Positions 23,708-32,508 of a stretch of DNA of 64,000 nt are shown in pieces. Source of the stretch: Pelagicoccus sp. SDUM812005. GTDB lineage: Bacteria; Verrucomicrobiota; Verrucomicrobiia; Opitutales; Opitutaceae. Position 1 is the first letter of the stretch, and each line of letters begins with the position of its first letter. The notes under the pieces are model-generated. The model saw nothing but the letters and a program-made list of their open reading frames with translations, ran no database searches and had not been told where the DNA came from. The stretch is taken from contig NZ_JARXIA010000010.1 in NCBI RefSeq assembly GCF_031127875.1, forward strand, positions 62,001 to 126,000, written 5' to 3'. The translations under genes were made by a program, and so were the position numbers.

Positions 23708-23736
23708 GCCCGGGCGTTCGCGCGCCTGGGCTTTTT
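23708..23736 (+). terminator. Rho-independent terminator after TonB receptor
   Basis: GCCCGGGCG pairs with CGCCTGGGC (one G-U pair) around a short TTCGCG loop, followed by TTTTT. It separates the receptor from the convergent GH30 gene. Confidence 0.8.
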
Positions 23737-23878
23737 CGCGTTTAACGCGAGGCAAATACGGGAGCTCTGCGGCTTTTTGGGTAGGGATTCGCGTTGCCTG
23801 TACGAGAATCTGGATACGGCGATGCGGGCTTTGCCGCCGGCCGCGAAGAGTGACTTTTTGAAGGACGGCCTTGCGGAC

Positions 23879-25462
23879 CTAGTTCTGAAGTTGTTCGACT
23901 ACGGTCGCGATCGACTGTGGTGGGAGGGTGAGCGTTCCTTGGCTCAGGATCTCATCGAGTCGCTTCAGATCGTGGTTCCGGTTCGTTAGGTAGACCTTGG
24001 AATCGCTTGGCGTTTCGCCTTGGCCCCAGGAGAGCTCCAGCTCGATCGTTTCGTTCGAAAGGTTGGATACCACGAGCACGCCCTCCGCCTTGTCTGGGGA
24101 TAGGTAGGCGCTGGCGAGCAGGCTTCGTTCGCCGGCATCGTCGAGGAGTGGGGGCGACTGGGTTTCTACTCGTTGGTAGCCGGGCCGGATGAAGCGGCTG
24201 TAGTGCCCGAGGGCGGCGAGGTTTTTAGAGGCGAGGTGGCTACCGCCGGAAGTCAGGTCGCCCGGCGTGTTGGGGACGAGTTCGAGCAGGAGGTAGCGGT
24301 TCATTCCGTTACGGTCTTCGGCCAGGGCGGTCCAGAAGGACCAGGAGGCGACGTCGGCTTCGGTAAGGTCGAAGTGGATGATTTTGGCGATAAACTGGGC
24401 GACTTCCCAGGCGTCCTGCGGTTTGTTATTTTGGATACGGTCGAGGGCGATCAGGCTGTATTCCGTTTGGTGAAGCTGAACCTCGAACCTTTCGGCAAGC
24501 TGTTTGGACTCGCGGCGGGTGCGGAGAATCTCTTGTTCCGAGCCATTGGTCCAGTAGCTGTGCACCGCGAATCGATTCCCGACGGAAGGAAGGTCGCCGA
24601 GGTAGGTCGAGCTTTTCGGGGAGAAGAAGGCGGCGAGCTGATGGCTGTGGTAGGATTGGCCCTTGCGCTCGAAGAGGTTTCGCCAATCGGCGGCTTCCGG
24701 GACGAGCAGCTTGGTGGGGAGCCTGCGCTCGCTGAAGGTGGCGTCCAGGGCCCGGGCCATTTCGAAGACCTCGCGGTTGGTCCAGGGACTGCCTTCTTGC
24801 TTGCTGGTTTTCCAGGCGTATTGGGGCTCGTTGATGGGACTGAGGTAGTCGAAGGGGAGGCCCCGCGACTCGAAATGCTCGAGGACGTCGCAGAGGAAGT
24901 TAGCGAATTCCTGGCGTTTGCTGGAGCGGAGATTGGAGCGGAAGCCTCCGGATCCGTGGGCGATGCCGTTGCGGGTCATGGAAACGGGAGGGCTGTTGGT
25001 GAAGGCGACAAGGGTTTCGACTTCGTAGCGGTGGGCTTCCTCGAGGAACCACTGCTGGCCGGACTGCCTGTTCCAGTCGTAGCTCCCGTCCGGCTGGAGG
25101 AAGCCTTCTACGCGGCGAGTCGGGTTGCTGATCTGGCTGGCCTTGCCCTGCTCGGCGCTGCCGGCCCCGATGTTGAAGCGCCAGATCGAGAGCCCGATGC
25201 CGAGCGGGTCTCCAGACTCGTCGAAGTCCTTGCTGAAGAGGCGGCGTGCCATTTCGGCTTTTTCCTCGTCGTCCCAGTACTTGCCCACGAAGTCGACGTT
25301 CCAGGCATCGGAGGCGCCGAAACCTTCGAGGGTCTGGCGGATTTCGTGGGTATTGGCGGCGATGCGGATCGGCTTTTCGCCTCCAGCCGCCTCCGCGAAG
25401 CAAGAACACCCGAAGCATGGGGCGAGGGCGGCGGCGATCGTTCTGGATACGGATTGGATCAT
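23879..25462 (-). CDS. secreted GH30 glycosidase (galactanase/glucosidase-like)
   Basis: ATG at 25462 gives a signal peptide and 527 residues (the frame extends to 25537 without gain). The TIM barrel shows the acid/base E212 in YLSPINEPQ and the nucleophile E334 in LHQTEYS, the GH30 pair, followed by a C-terminal beta-sandwich. SPINEPQ resembles GH30 subfamilies that cleave beta-1,6-galactan, which would suit the neighbouring beta-galactosidases, but glucan and xylan activities are not excluded. It is divergent from a sulfatase gene, and a lux-box-like site lies between them, 88 bp upstream of this start. Confidence 0.85.
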   Translation of the reverse strand: MIQSVSRTIAAALAPCFGCSCFAEAAGGEKPIRIAANTHEIRQTLEGFGASDAWNVDFVGKYWDDEEKAEMARRLFSKDFDESGDPLGIGLSIWRFNIGAGSAEQGKASQISNPTRRVEGFLQPDGSYDWNRQSGQQWFLEEAHRYEVETLVAFTNSPPVSMTRNGIAHGSGGFRSNLRSSKRQEFANFLCDVLEHFESRGLPFDYLSPINEPQYAWKTSKQEGSPWTNREVFEMARALDATFSERRLPTKLLVPEAADWRNLFERKGQSYHSHQLAAFFSPKSSTYLGDLPSVGNRFAVHSYWTNGSEQEILRTRRESKQLAERFEVQLHQTEYSLIALDRIQNNKPQDAWEVAQFIAKIIHFDLTEADVASWSFWTALAEDRNGMNRYLLLELVPNTPGDLTSGGSHLASKNLAALGHYSRFIRPGYQRVETQSPPLLDDAGERSLLASAYLSPDKAEGVLVVSNLSNETIELELSWGQGETPSDSKVYLTNRNHDLKRLDEILSQGTLTLPPQSIATVVEQLQN

Positions 25463-25550
25463 GGAAATCGGGGTCGAGCGCCATCGTTTTGGCGTTCCTT
25501 TTATCCGAAAGAAGTACGTGATTTTCCTGCGGTCCACCTTAATAGAACGA

Positions 25551-25570
25551 ACCTACACGTTCGTGCAGGA
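25551..25570. promoter_or_regulatory. lux-box-like operator, site 2 (GH30 / sulfatase)
   Basis: ACCTACACGTTCGTGCAGGA sits in the 211-bp gap between two divergent genes, 88 bp from GH30 and 103 bp from the sulfatase. One site could serve both. Confidence 0.75.
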
Positions 25571-25673
25571 GAATGGGGAGCGAGATTTTTGCCTTTATCT
25601 TCCGCACAAGACCTTGCTTGGTAGGGCACGAGGAATCCTCAGCTTGTCCTCCCACTCGACCCCCTAAGATGTG

Positions 25674-27104
25674 ATGACCCAAATAAACGTTTTGTTAACC
25701 GGCTTAGCCCTGTGCTGCTTATCCGCTCTCGTGGCAGGGCTCGAGGCTGCGGAGGCGACGAAAGGCCCTGCGAACGCTCCGCGGGTAAACGTGCTTTACA
25801 TCAACGCCGACGATCTCGGTGTCATGGATCTTGGATACATAAGCGATCGCTACCGTACGCCGCATATCGACCGGCTGAGGTCCGAAGGAATGCTCTTTAG
25901 CGAAGCCTATGCGCCGGCGGCGAACTGCGCCCCGAGCCGCGCTTGCGTGTTTAGCGGTCAACTGGGGCCGCGGCATGGCGTCTACACGGTGGGGAGCTCG
26001 GAGCGGGGGAAGGCGCGGGATCGGAAGATCGTTCCGGTCGAGAACGTCCCGTTCCTGCCAGCCGGGAACCTGACGCTGGCGGAGGTATTCCAAGAGGCTG
26101 GCTACCGCACGATCCATCTCGGCAAGTGGCATGTGAGCAAGGATCCCTTGGAGCGCGGATTCGACATCAATGTCGGCGGCGACGGCGGCGGGAGCCCTAC
26201 CGGCGGATATTTCGTTCCTTTTGGGAAGGGGTCTATGGAGTCGTTCAACGAGTCTTATCCCGTCGGTACCCACAGAGTGGATATCTATGCGGACAAAGCG
26301 GTTGAATTCCTGCGGGAGAGCCAAGAGCAGCCCTTTTTCATGCACATGGCTTTTTACTCGGTGCATACCCGGCTGGAGCCGGTGCCGGAGTACGTGGAAG
26401 GCTACGATGCCAGCGAAGTCGACCCCGTGTACGCGTCGATGATCGAGAAGATGGACGAAGGTATCGGGCGCATCCTCGCCGAGCTCGACGCCCTTAGCCT
26501 ACGCGAGCGAACCTTGATCGTTTTCAGCTCTGACAACGGCGCCCTGCGGCATATTTCGAGCCAGGATCCCTACCGAGCGGGCAAGGGCTCGTATTTCGAG
26601 GGAGGCATCCGCATTCCTCTGCTGGTCAGCTGGAAGGGACGGATCGAGGAGGGGGCTCGTTGCGAGGTTCCGGTCAGTGGGATTGATTTCTATCCAACCT
26701 TTCTGGAGGCGGCGGGACTGCCGGTTCCAAAGGGAAAGCGATTGGATGGAACGAGCCTGCTGCCCTTGCTGAAGCAGGAGGGCGGCTTTCCGGAGCGGGC
26801 CTTGTTCTGGCATTTTCCGATCTACTTGCAGGCCTACCGGGGAGAGGCGGACGGGGCTCATGATCCGCTCTTTCGCACGCGTCCGGGCTCGGTGGTGCTT
26901 AGCGGAAAGTGGAAGCTGCACGAGTATTTCGAAGATGGCCGCGTCGAATTGTATAATTTGGAGCGGGATCTGGGCGAGCGGGAAGACGTTTCCAGCGCGT
27001 ATCCGGAAAAGGCGGACGAGCTGCGTCGCTTGCTGGTCGAATGGCGTCGGGAAATGAATGCGGAGGTTCCGCATCTGGCGAATCCGGACTACCGGGAACG
27101 CTAG
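25674..27104 (+). CDS. secreted sulfatase (S1 family, Cys-type)
   Basis: A 476-residue sulfatase from ATG 25674; the GTG three bases earlier adds one residue. A signal peptide is followed by NVLYINADDLGVMDLGY with the metal-binding Asp pair. The signature is CAPSRACVFSG with C85 as the formylglycine position. GKWH and SDNGAL complete the site. The CAPSR variant is common in heparan/galactosamine/iduronate-type sulfatases; substrate not assignable. It is divergent from GH30 and shares lux-box-like site 2. Confidence 0.92.
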   Translation: MTQINVLLTGLALCCLSALVAGLEAAEATKGPANAPRVNVLYINADDLGVMDLGYISDRYRTPHIDRLRSEGMLFSEAYAPAANCAPSRACVFSGQLGPRHGVYTVGSSERGKARDRKIVPVENVPFLPAGNLTLAEVFQEAGYRTIHLGKWHVSKDPLERGFDINVGGDGGGSPTGGYFVPFGKGSMESFNESYPVGTHRVDIYADKAVEFLRESQEQPFFMHMAFYSVHTRLEPVPEYVEGYDASEVDPVYASMIEKMDEGIGRILAELDALSLRERTLIVFSSDNGALRHISSQDPYRAGKGSYFEGGIRIPLLVSWKGRIEEGARCEVPVSGIDFYPTFLEAAGLPVPKGKRLDGTSLLPLLKQEGGFPERALFWHFPIYLQAYRGEADGAHDPLFRTRPGSVVLSGKWKLHEYFEDGRVELYNLERDLGEREDVSSAYPEKADELRRLLVEWRREMNAEVPHLANPDYRER

Positions 27105-27118
27105 TCCTTCGGCTGGCG

Positions 27119-27138
27119 CCCTACCTAAACGTGTAGTG
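27119..27138. promoter_or_regulatory. lux-box-like operator, site 3 (weak; sodium symporter)
   Basis: CCCTACCTAAACGTGTAGTG keeps the right half ACGTGTAG but has a poorer left half and ends. It is 175 bp upstream of the symporter start and 14 bp after the sulfatase stop. It is the most degenerate of the seven, so this call is tentative. Confidence 0.4.
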
Positions 27139-27312
27139 TGGGGCTGTCCTATTTGGTTGGACTCTTTCTTGGGGATCGGGAGAGGATTCACCCTTATCCC
27201 TTCGGTCGACGGTTTGCCGAGATCGTATCCGCATCACGCCTGCCTGATTGTCCAGCCCCGATGGACTTATCGAAGGAGCAAGTTCCCCCTGTATAAAAAT
27301 TGTTGATATAAG

Positions 27313-29046
27313 ATGAACGCTATTGAAGTTATATTATTCGTTGTCGCCGTGGTGGGCGTTATTTGGCTCGGGATTTGGAAGAGCAAAGGCGCTGGTGATG
27401 CGAGCGCGGGCGCTTCGGACTATTTCCTTGCCGGCCGCGGACTTACCTGGTGGCTGGTCGGCTTCTCGCTGATCGCGGCGAATATTTCCACGGAGCAGTT
27501 CGTAGGGATGTCCGGCGCAGCGGCGGATTGGCTGGGCATGGCGATCGCGTCCTACGAGTGGATGGCGGCCGTGACCTTGGTGATCGTAGCGTTCTGGTTC
27601 TTGCCGCGCTTCTTGCGGGCAGGGCTTTATACGATTCCCGAATTCTTGGAATACCGTTTCGGCAGCGTGGCGCGGCTGGCGATGGCTATTCCGGCGATCG
27701 TTACCTTGGTATTGGTAGCGACCGCGTCGGTTATCTATTCCGGAGCGAAGTTCGTATCCGAATACTATGTCGACGTTCCCTTCTTCAACAGCCTGACAGC
27801 GATGTGTTGGGCTATCGGTATTCTGGCGGCTGGATACGTCTTCGTGGGCGGACTGAAGGCCTGCGCTTGGACGGACCTGATCTGGGGCTCGGCCCTGGTC
27901 GTAGGCGGCGCCGTGGTGATGGTGTTCGCTTTTTCTCATTTGAGCAGCGCGCCGGCGGAGGAGTTGATCCTAACCAAGGTGCAGAACTCGGACGCTACGG
28001 TTGCCGACCTGGAGGCTGCGGGTGGCTGGGAGCGCTTTATGTTGCTGAACGACGGCAGGGACGGCGAGGCGGTCGCGGTGAACGGTCCGAACGGATCCGG
28101 CGGCAAGGTGCACATGGTGCGGCCTATCGAGGACAAGAGCATTCCATGGACGGCGTTGTTGGTCGGTCTTTGGATTCCTAACTTTTTCTACTGGGGCTTG
28201 AACCAGTACATCGTGCAGCGAACTCTGGGATCGAAGTCTTTGGCGGAAGGGCAGAAGGGTATCGTTTTTGCGGCCTTCCTGAAATTGATCATTCCTTTCG
28301 TTGTAGTGATTCCGGGGATACTGGCTTACAACCTTTTCAGCGGCGACCTGCTGAACGCTGCCACGGGAGAATACGACTACGATAGGGCCTTTCCCGTTCT
28401 CGTGCGCAACTTGATCCAACCGTACCCTTGGCTGTCCTGGTTCGTGCTGGCGGCTCTTTTCGGAGCGGTGGTGAGCTCCTTGGCCTCCATGTTGAATTCC
28501 GCTTCCACCATTGCGACCATGGACTTGTACGCCAAGTTTACGGGCGAGAAGAATAGCCATAAGCTGGTTAAGGTGGGCCGCGTCTTCGTGGTGCTTTTCG
28601 TTCTGCTGGCAGCGATCGAGGCTCCTTACCTCGACAACATGCGTAGCATCTTCGAATTTATACAGGAGTTCCAAGGTTACATTTCGCCGGGGATCTTGGC
28701 GGTGTTCATCCTTGGCTTCTTTTCTCCGCGTACGCCTAAGTTCTTCGGTTGGGTGGGCATCGTAGTGAATGCGGTATCGTACTTTCTCTTTGCCAAGTTC
28801 TTCGGTCCCTTGCTGGTCGAGAATGGGCTCTGGTACTCCGACGAGCTCGTTTTCCTCGATCGCATGGCGATCTGTTTCTTTATCGTATTGCTGACGGGGA
28901 TCATCCTCACTGCGGTGAAGCCGCTGGAGAAGCCGGTCGTAATGCCGGTGAACGACAAGATCGATCTCCAGACCTCGCGTGGAGCGAGGATTGCGGGCAT
29001 CGGCGTTTGCGCCATGACGGTCGCCCTCTACGCTATCTTTTGGTAA
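27313..29046 (+). CDS. sodium/sugar symporter (SSS, SGLT-like)
   Basis: A 577-residue SSS-family protein. The motif DYFLAGRGLTWWLVGFSLIAANISTEQFVG near residues 36-65 is the first-helix sodium site of SGLT-type transporters. About 14 membrane segments follow, and a long loop lies near residues 220-275. Unlike the symporter at 2.5 kb, it closely resembles glucose/galactose-type transporters such as vSGLT, fitting a galactose product. It sits between a sulfatase and an unassigned glycosidase. Confidence 0.9.
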   Translation: MNAIEVILFVVAVVGVIWLGIWKSKGAGDASAGASDYFLAGRGLTWWLVGFSLIAANISTEQFVGMSGAAADWLGMAIASYEWMAAVTLVIVAFWFLPRFLRAGLYTIPEFLEYRFGSVARLAMAIPAIVTLVLVATASVIYSGAKFVSEYYVDVPFFNSLTAMCWAIGILAAGYVFVGGLKACAWTDLIWGSALVVGGAVVMVFAFSHLSSAPAEELILTKVQNSDATVADLEAAGGWERFMLLNDGRDGEAVAVNGPNGSGGKVHMVRPIEDKSIPWTALLVGLWIPNFFYWGLNQYIVQRTLGSKSLAEGQKGIVFAAFLKLIIPFVVVIPGILAYNLFSGDLLNAATGEYDYDRAFPVLVRNLIQPYPWLSWFVLAALFGAVVSSLASMLNSASTIATMDLYAKFTGEKNSHKLVKVGRVFVVLFVLLAAIEAPYLDNMRSIFEFIQEFQGYISPGILAVFILGFFSPRTPKFFGWVGIVVNAVSYFLFAKFFGPLLVENGLWYSDELVFLDRMAICFFIVLLTGIILTAVKPLEKPVVMPVNDKIDLQTSRGARIAGIGVCAMTVALYAIFW

Positions 29047-29064
29047 GGTCCGTCTCGCTGGCCA

Positions 29065-29084
29065 GCCTGCATGATCGTGCAGGC
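29065..29084. promoter_or_regulatory. lux-box-like operator, site 4 (unassigned glycosidase operon)
   Basis: GCCTGCATGATCGTGCAGGC differs from a perfect 20-bp palindrome at one base pair. It is 209 bp upstream of the gene start and abuts a -35-like box. Confidence 0.8.
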
Positions 29085-29112
29085 TGACGTGGGGGCGAGA
29101 ATGTGGGATAGT
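29084..29112 (+). promoter_or_regulatory. predicted promoter at operator site 4
   Basis: CTGACG (29084-29089) as -35, exactly 17 bp, then GATAGT (29107-29112) as -10. The -35 shares its first base with the operator end, as in lux-box-activated promoters. The same geometry recurs at sites 5 and 6. Confidence 0.6.
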
Positions 29113-29292
29113 CCAGCTTCTTGGCCTGGAACGAAGCGGGCGATTCGGGAGGGAAACTCGATTCGCGCCGGCCTTATCCCCTCGACGTGTCGATCTACCC
29201 CAATCGACTGCTTGCTAGCTTCGCTCTGCGTAGTGGCGCAGTGGAGACGGGTGGGCAGGGGCGTCGATAACCCCCAAAAATACTACATTGTT

Positions 29293-30654
29293 ATGAGTAT
29301 AGCTTCTTGGAAAACAAGAATACTAGCGGCGCTGCTTGGTGCCCTAATGCCTGCCATCACCCACGCGGGCATCACGATAGACTTCAACAATCAGAAACAA
29401 CGAGTCGACATGGTCGGCGCCGACATGGAGCGTTCCGCCAATTGGCTGCAAAACGCGTCGAATACCGCTGATATTATTCAGTGGGTTTTCAACGACGCGA
29501 AGAACGTCGATTACTTGCGCGTCGTTTTCGATAAGAAGCAGGAGCTCACGGAAGGATCGCCCAACTTCGCCTTCTACAACACCCAAATCACCTCGATGCA
29601 GCAAATCCTTGCGGCGCATCCATGGGTTAAGTTTTGGGGAACCTTGAAGACGGACTACGATGGTTTCGGCACCAACAACAACTTGCCGGACTGGATCTAT
29701 ACCGGCGGCGGGTACAATGGCGGCAGCTACGATCCGACTCAGTTGGATACGACCAAGTACGCTGACTTCATCGTAGATTACCTCGAGTTGATGGACGATA
29801 ACGCGGTCACGATTTCTTACTTTTCTGTAGGTAAGGAGTGGACACAGGTTATCGATGCCCAGCGCGAGAAGGAAACGATCGATAAGGTTACCGCCGAGTG
29901 CGCGGTGCGCGGGGTGCCGGTGCCGAAGTTCGTTGGCCCGGCAACCTGGGGAGTCGGCGGGGGAAACAATTTCCTCAACGCGGTCTCTGCCAATGGCTGG
30001 CAAGGTCGCTACTGGGGCTTTTGTACCCACGAGTACGACGGCGCTTCCGAATCGTCTTGGGAGACTTTCGTCAACAAGGCAGCATCGATGGGAAAGAAGT
30101 CCTACAACGAGGAGAGCAACCTCGGAGGGGGCGGTCCTACCTATGGAGTGGAAGTTGATATAGCTAACCCTATATCAAAGTTCTCCTCCCGCGCTCGCTT
30201 TTATCGAGCAGGGTTGGATGGCGAAGTGGTTTTCGAAAACTGGTCCCGCGGCGTAACCAAGGAAACCCGTTCGATCTACTTCACTAATAACCAACCGGGA
30301 GTGCGCATGCGTGGATACTATATCTGGAAAGCGTTTACCGGAAACACGGTTTGGGGGTATTACGTAACCACGAACAAGTCGAGTAACCTGAGCAATTTGG
30401 AAACCATGACCTTCCGTAAGGGAAATTCGGTGACAACTTGGGTGATGAACAACTCGGGCACCACTTACTGGAATGTGTACTTTGGCTTGTCCGGAAAAAC
30501 GCTCAATGCGAGCGAAAGCGTGCAAAACCTGTATTGGACGAATTCCACTGCAGCCACGGGTACGACGCATACCTTCGAGGAGATGAATGCGACGCAGTTC
30601 AAGCGCACGATTCCAGCGAACTCGATTTGCCGTTTCACCTACACGATCAACTAG
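29293..30654 (+). CDS. secreted glycosidase-like protein of unassigned family
   Basis: The frame is open from 29071, but ATG 29293 gives the first clean signal peptide (AALLGALMPAITHAG) and 453 residues. Sequence after GITIDFNN (GADMERSANWLQNAS, YFSVGKEW at E182, KKSYNEESN at E273/E274) resembles a clan GH-A TIM barrel, where E182 would be acid/base and E273 or E274 the nucleophile. A C-terminal beta-sandwich follows (residues ~370-453). I cannot assign a GH family by eye. It is co-transcribed with the repeat protein downstream (18-bp gap) and has lux-box-like site 4 upstream. Confidence 0.6.
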   Translation: MSIASWKTRILAALLGALMPAITHAGITIDFNNQKQRVDMVGADMERSANWLQNASNTADIIQWVFNDAKNVDYLRVVFDKKQELTEGSPNFAFYNTQITSMQQILAAHPWVKFWGTLKTDYDGFGTNNNLPDWIYTGGGYNGGSYDPTQLDTTKYADFIVDYLELMDDNAVTISYFSVGKEWTQVIDAQREKETIDKVTAECAVRGVPVPKFVGPATWGVGGGNNFLNAVSANGWQGRYWGFCTHEYDGASESSWETFVNKAASMGKKSYNEESNLGGGGPTYGVEVDIANPISKFSSRARFYRAGLDGEVVFENWSRGVTKETRSIYFTNNQPGVRMRGYYIWKAFTGNTVWGYYVTTNKSSNLSNLETMTFRKGNSVTTWVMNNSGTTYWNVYFGLSGKTLNASESVQNLYWTNSTAATGTTHTFEEMNATQFKRTIPANSICRFTYTIN

Positions 30655-30672
30655 AACCTCGAATCGTTTAAT

Positions 30673-32349
30673 ATGAAAGCAAAGGCAGTCTTAACTCACT
30701 CGCTTGTTTTCGCCCTTGGGGCTGCCGCCTCCTATTGGGCTGTTGCTTCCGGCAGTACGGAAGAAACGCTCGCCATCCGTAGTGAAAGGGAGGATACGAA
30801 TAAGGTTTCGCAGACGGGCGTTTATCCAAACGTCGCTGCATTCCCTCGGAAAGCTGGATTTAGTTCGGAAGAGCTCGATCGTTTGCTAGGAAGGCAGGGG
30901 CAGAGTGAGCTGCTTTCCTATTTTTCCGAATGGGTCCGCGTAGATGCGCAGGCCGCGTTCGATGCGATGATGGCCTTGGACGATCGTGACCAGCGAAACG
31001 AGGTGGCTATGGCCTTGTACGAAAGCTGGGGTGAGCTGGATCCGGCGGCGGCCTTGCAGTCCTTGGATAGGATGAAGCGGGGAGATTTGTGGAATCTCTC
31101 GTCGGTTATGTTGACGCGGGGATGGTCGCTTTCGGACCCGGTCGCCGCATCTCGCTTCGTGGACGAGTTGCCGCCAGGAGGATTGCGCGTGCAGCATGTA
31201 TCGGCTTTGCTAGGGAATTGGGCGGCTGCGGATCCAAAGGAAGCTCTGCAGTGGGCTGGGGCTTTGCCGAGCTTGTCGGAGCAGCGGGAGGCCTTGAGCG
31301 TTGTATTTGGAAAATGGGGATCGCTGGATCCCGACGAGGCTTTCGCGGAATTGTCGCGCTTCGATGACGGGCCTTGGAAAAGCGAGAACTATGCATCGAT
31401 TTTGAGAAGCTGGGCTACTGCCGACGCCCAGGGCGCGGCTGAGTACCTGTTGGATGAAACAGCCTTGCAAAGGGTCGATTCGCAGGTCTTGGCGGCGGTT
31501 GCGACGCAATTCCTAGAGGACGATCCAGCGGTCGCGGTGGCTTGGATCGGCAGCTTGCCGGATGCCCGGGCCCAAGCTGCGACGGTGATAAACGTGATGT
31601 CGGAGCTGACGCGGCTGGCGCCGGAGTCGACGCGAGAGCTGCTGAGCGAAATGCCAGCTGCCGTGTCGGAAGGCGCTTGGCTCCAGTACACCAACGTATG
31701 GGCGGGCGAAGATCTGGAAGCGGCGGCGCAATGGGCAGGCTCGCTGACGGATCCGGCTTTGAAGTCGGAAGCGGTGAAGGGCGTGGCCTTGCGTTTGAGC
31801 GGAGAGAGTCCGGAGTCGGCGGCTCGTTGGGTTGCTAGCCAGGAATTTGCGGGGAGCGAGCGACTGCTGGTGCAGCTCTTGTCCGAATGGGGCGCCCACG
31901 AACCTTACAAGGCGTATCGGATGGCGGCTGAGAAAGTGCCCTCCCAGTACCTGGAAGCGGCGACCTACCAGATCGCCTCTTCGCTTACGCGGGAAGACCC
32001 TGGCTTGGCGGCGGAGTGGCTGGAGGTTTTGCCTAACGACGATACCCGCTCCACCTTGACGAACGGCGTATTTGAAGAGTGGGTACGGCTGGCTCCGGAA
32101 GAGGCCCGCGTCTATGCCGAGTCCCTTGAAGATCCTGTGAGTCGCAGGGCTGCCTTCGAAGCCTGTTTCGAGCACGCCCGGCGCTACGACGCTTCCAGCG
32201 CCTTTGCGTGGCTGGAGAGGGAGGGCATGCTCGGCATCAACGACCAGCAGTTGCGAAACGCCTATTATGGTTGGGAAGCGAAGGCGCCGGACAGGGCCCG
32301 AGAGTGGGCGGAACGAAACGCGCAATGGCTGAAGCTGGGTATCGATTGA
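30673..32349 (+). CDS. exported alpha-solenoid W/DP tandem-repeat protein
   Basis: A 558-residue protein. After an N-terminal signal or anchor it consists almost wholly of ~30-35 residue repeats of the kind W...DP.AA..W...LP....R..A...V, giving about 13-14 units. The pattern predicts a helix-turn-helix solenoid like TPR or HEAT repeats. Such W/DP repeat proteins are common in Verrucomicrobiota and have no assigned function. It is 18 bp after the unassigned glycosidase, so the pair likely works together, perhaps as a scaffold or binding partner. Confidence 0.7.
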   Translation: MKAKAVLTHSLVFALGAAASYWAVASGSTEETLAIRSEREDTNKVSQTGVYPNVAAFPRKAGFSSEELDRLLGRQGQSELLSYFSEWVRVDAQAAFDAMMALDDRDQRNEVAMALYESWGELDPAAALQSLDRMKRGDLWNLSSVMLTRGWSLSDPVAASRFVDELPPGGLRVQHVSALLGNWAAADPKEALQWAGALPSLSEQREALSVVFGKWGSLDPDEAFAELSRFDDGPWKSENYASILRSWATADAQGAAEYLLDETALQRVDSQVLAAVATQFLEDDPAVAVAWIGSLPDARAQAATVINVMSELTRLAPESTRELLSEMPAAVSEGAWLQYTNVWAGEDLEAAAQWAGSLTDPALKSEAVKGVALRLSGESPESAARWVASQEFAGSERLLVQLLSEWGAHEPYKAYRMAAEKVPSQYLEAATYQIASSLTREDPGLAAEWLEVLPNDDTRSTLTNGVFEEWVRLAPEEARVYAESLEDPVSRRAAFEACFEHARRYDASSAFAWLEREGMLGINDQQLRNAYYGWEAKAPDRAREWAERNAQWLKLGID

Positions 32350-32369
32350 GAACCTTTCGGCTGAGTCGC

Positions 32370-32389
32370 ACCTGCTTGAACGTGCAGGC
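32370..32389. promoter_or_regulatory. lux-box-like operator, site 5 (second GH2)
   Basis: ACCTGCTTGAACGTGCAGGC lies 21 bp after the repeat-protein stop and 120 bp before the second GH2. The 15 bases from its right half into the -35 (CGTGCAGGCTGACGT) are identical to site 4. Confidence 0.75.
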
Positions 32390-32417
32390 TGACGTTTCGC
32401 TGCGGATATGCGAGACT
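32389..32417 (+). promoter_or_regulatory. predicted promoter at operator site 5
   Basis: CTGACG (32389-32394) is followed after exactly 17 bp by GAGACT (32412-32417), a weaker -10 than at the other two sites but in the same register. Confidence 0.5.
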
Positions 32418-32508
32418 GCTCAATTATGCTGCGAGGATCCGGCTCGCCCTGCCGATTCCGGAACGCGTTTGCTGAACCTCGCTGCGAGCCCTACCTTTTT
32501 TCTTTAGA

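Noticed and set aside
23696-23989. 97-codon plus-strand frame after the TonB receptor
   Set aside because: It starts within the terminator and overlaps the end of GH30 antisense. No convincing family.
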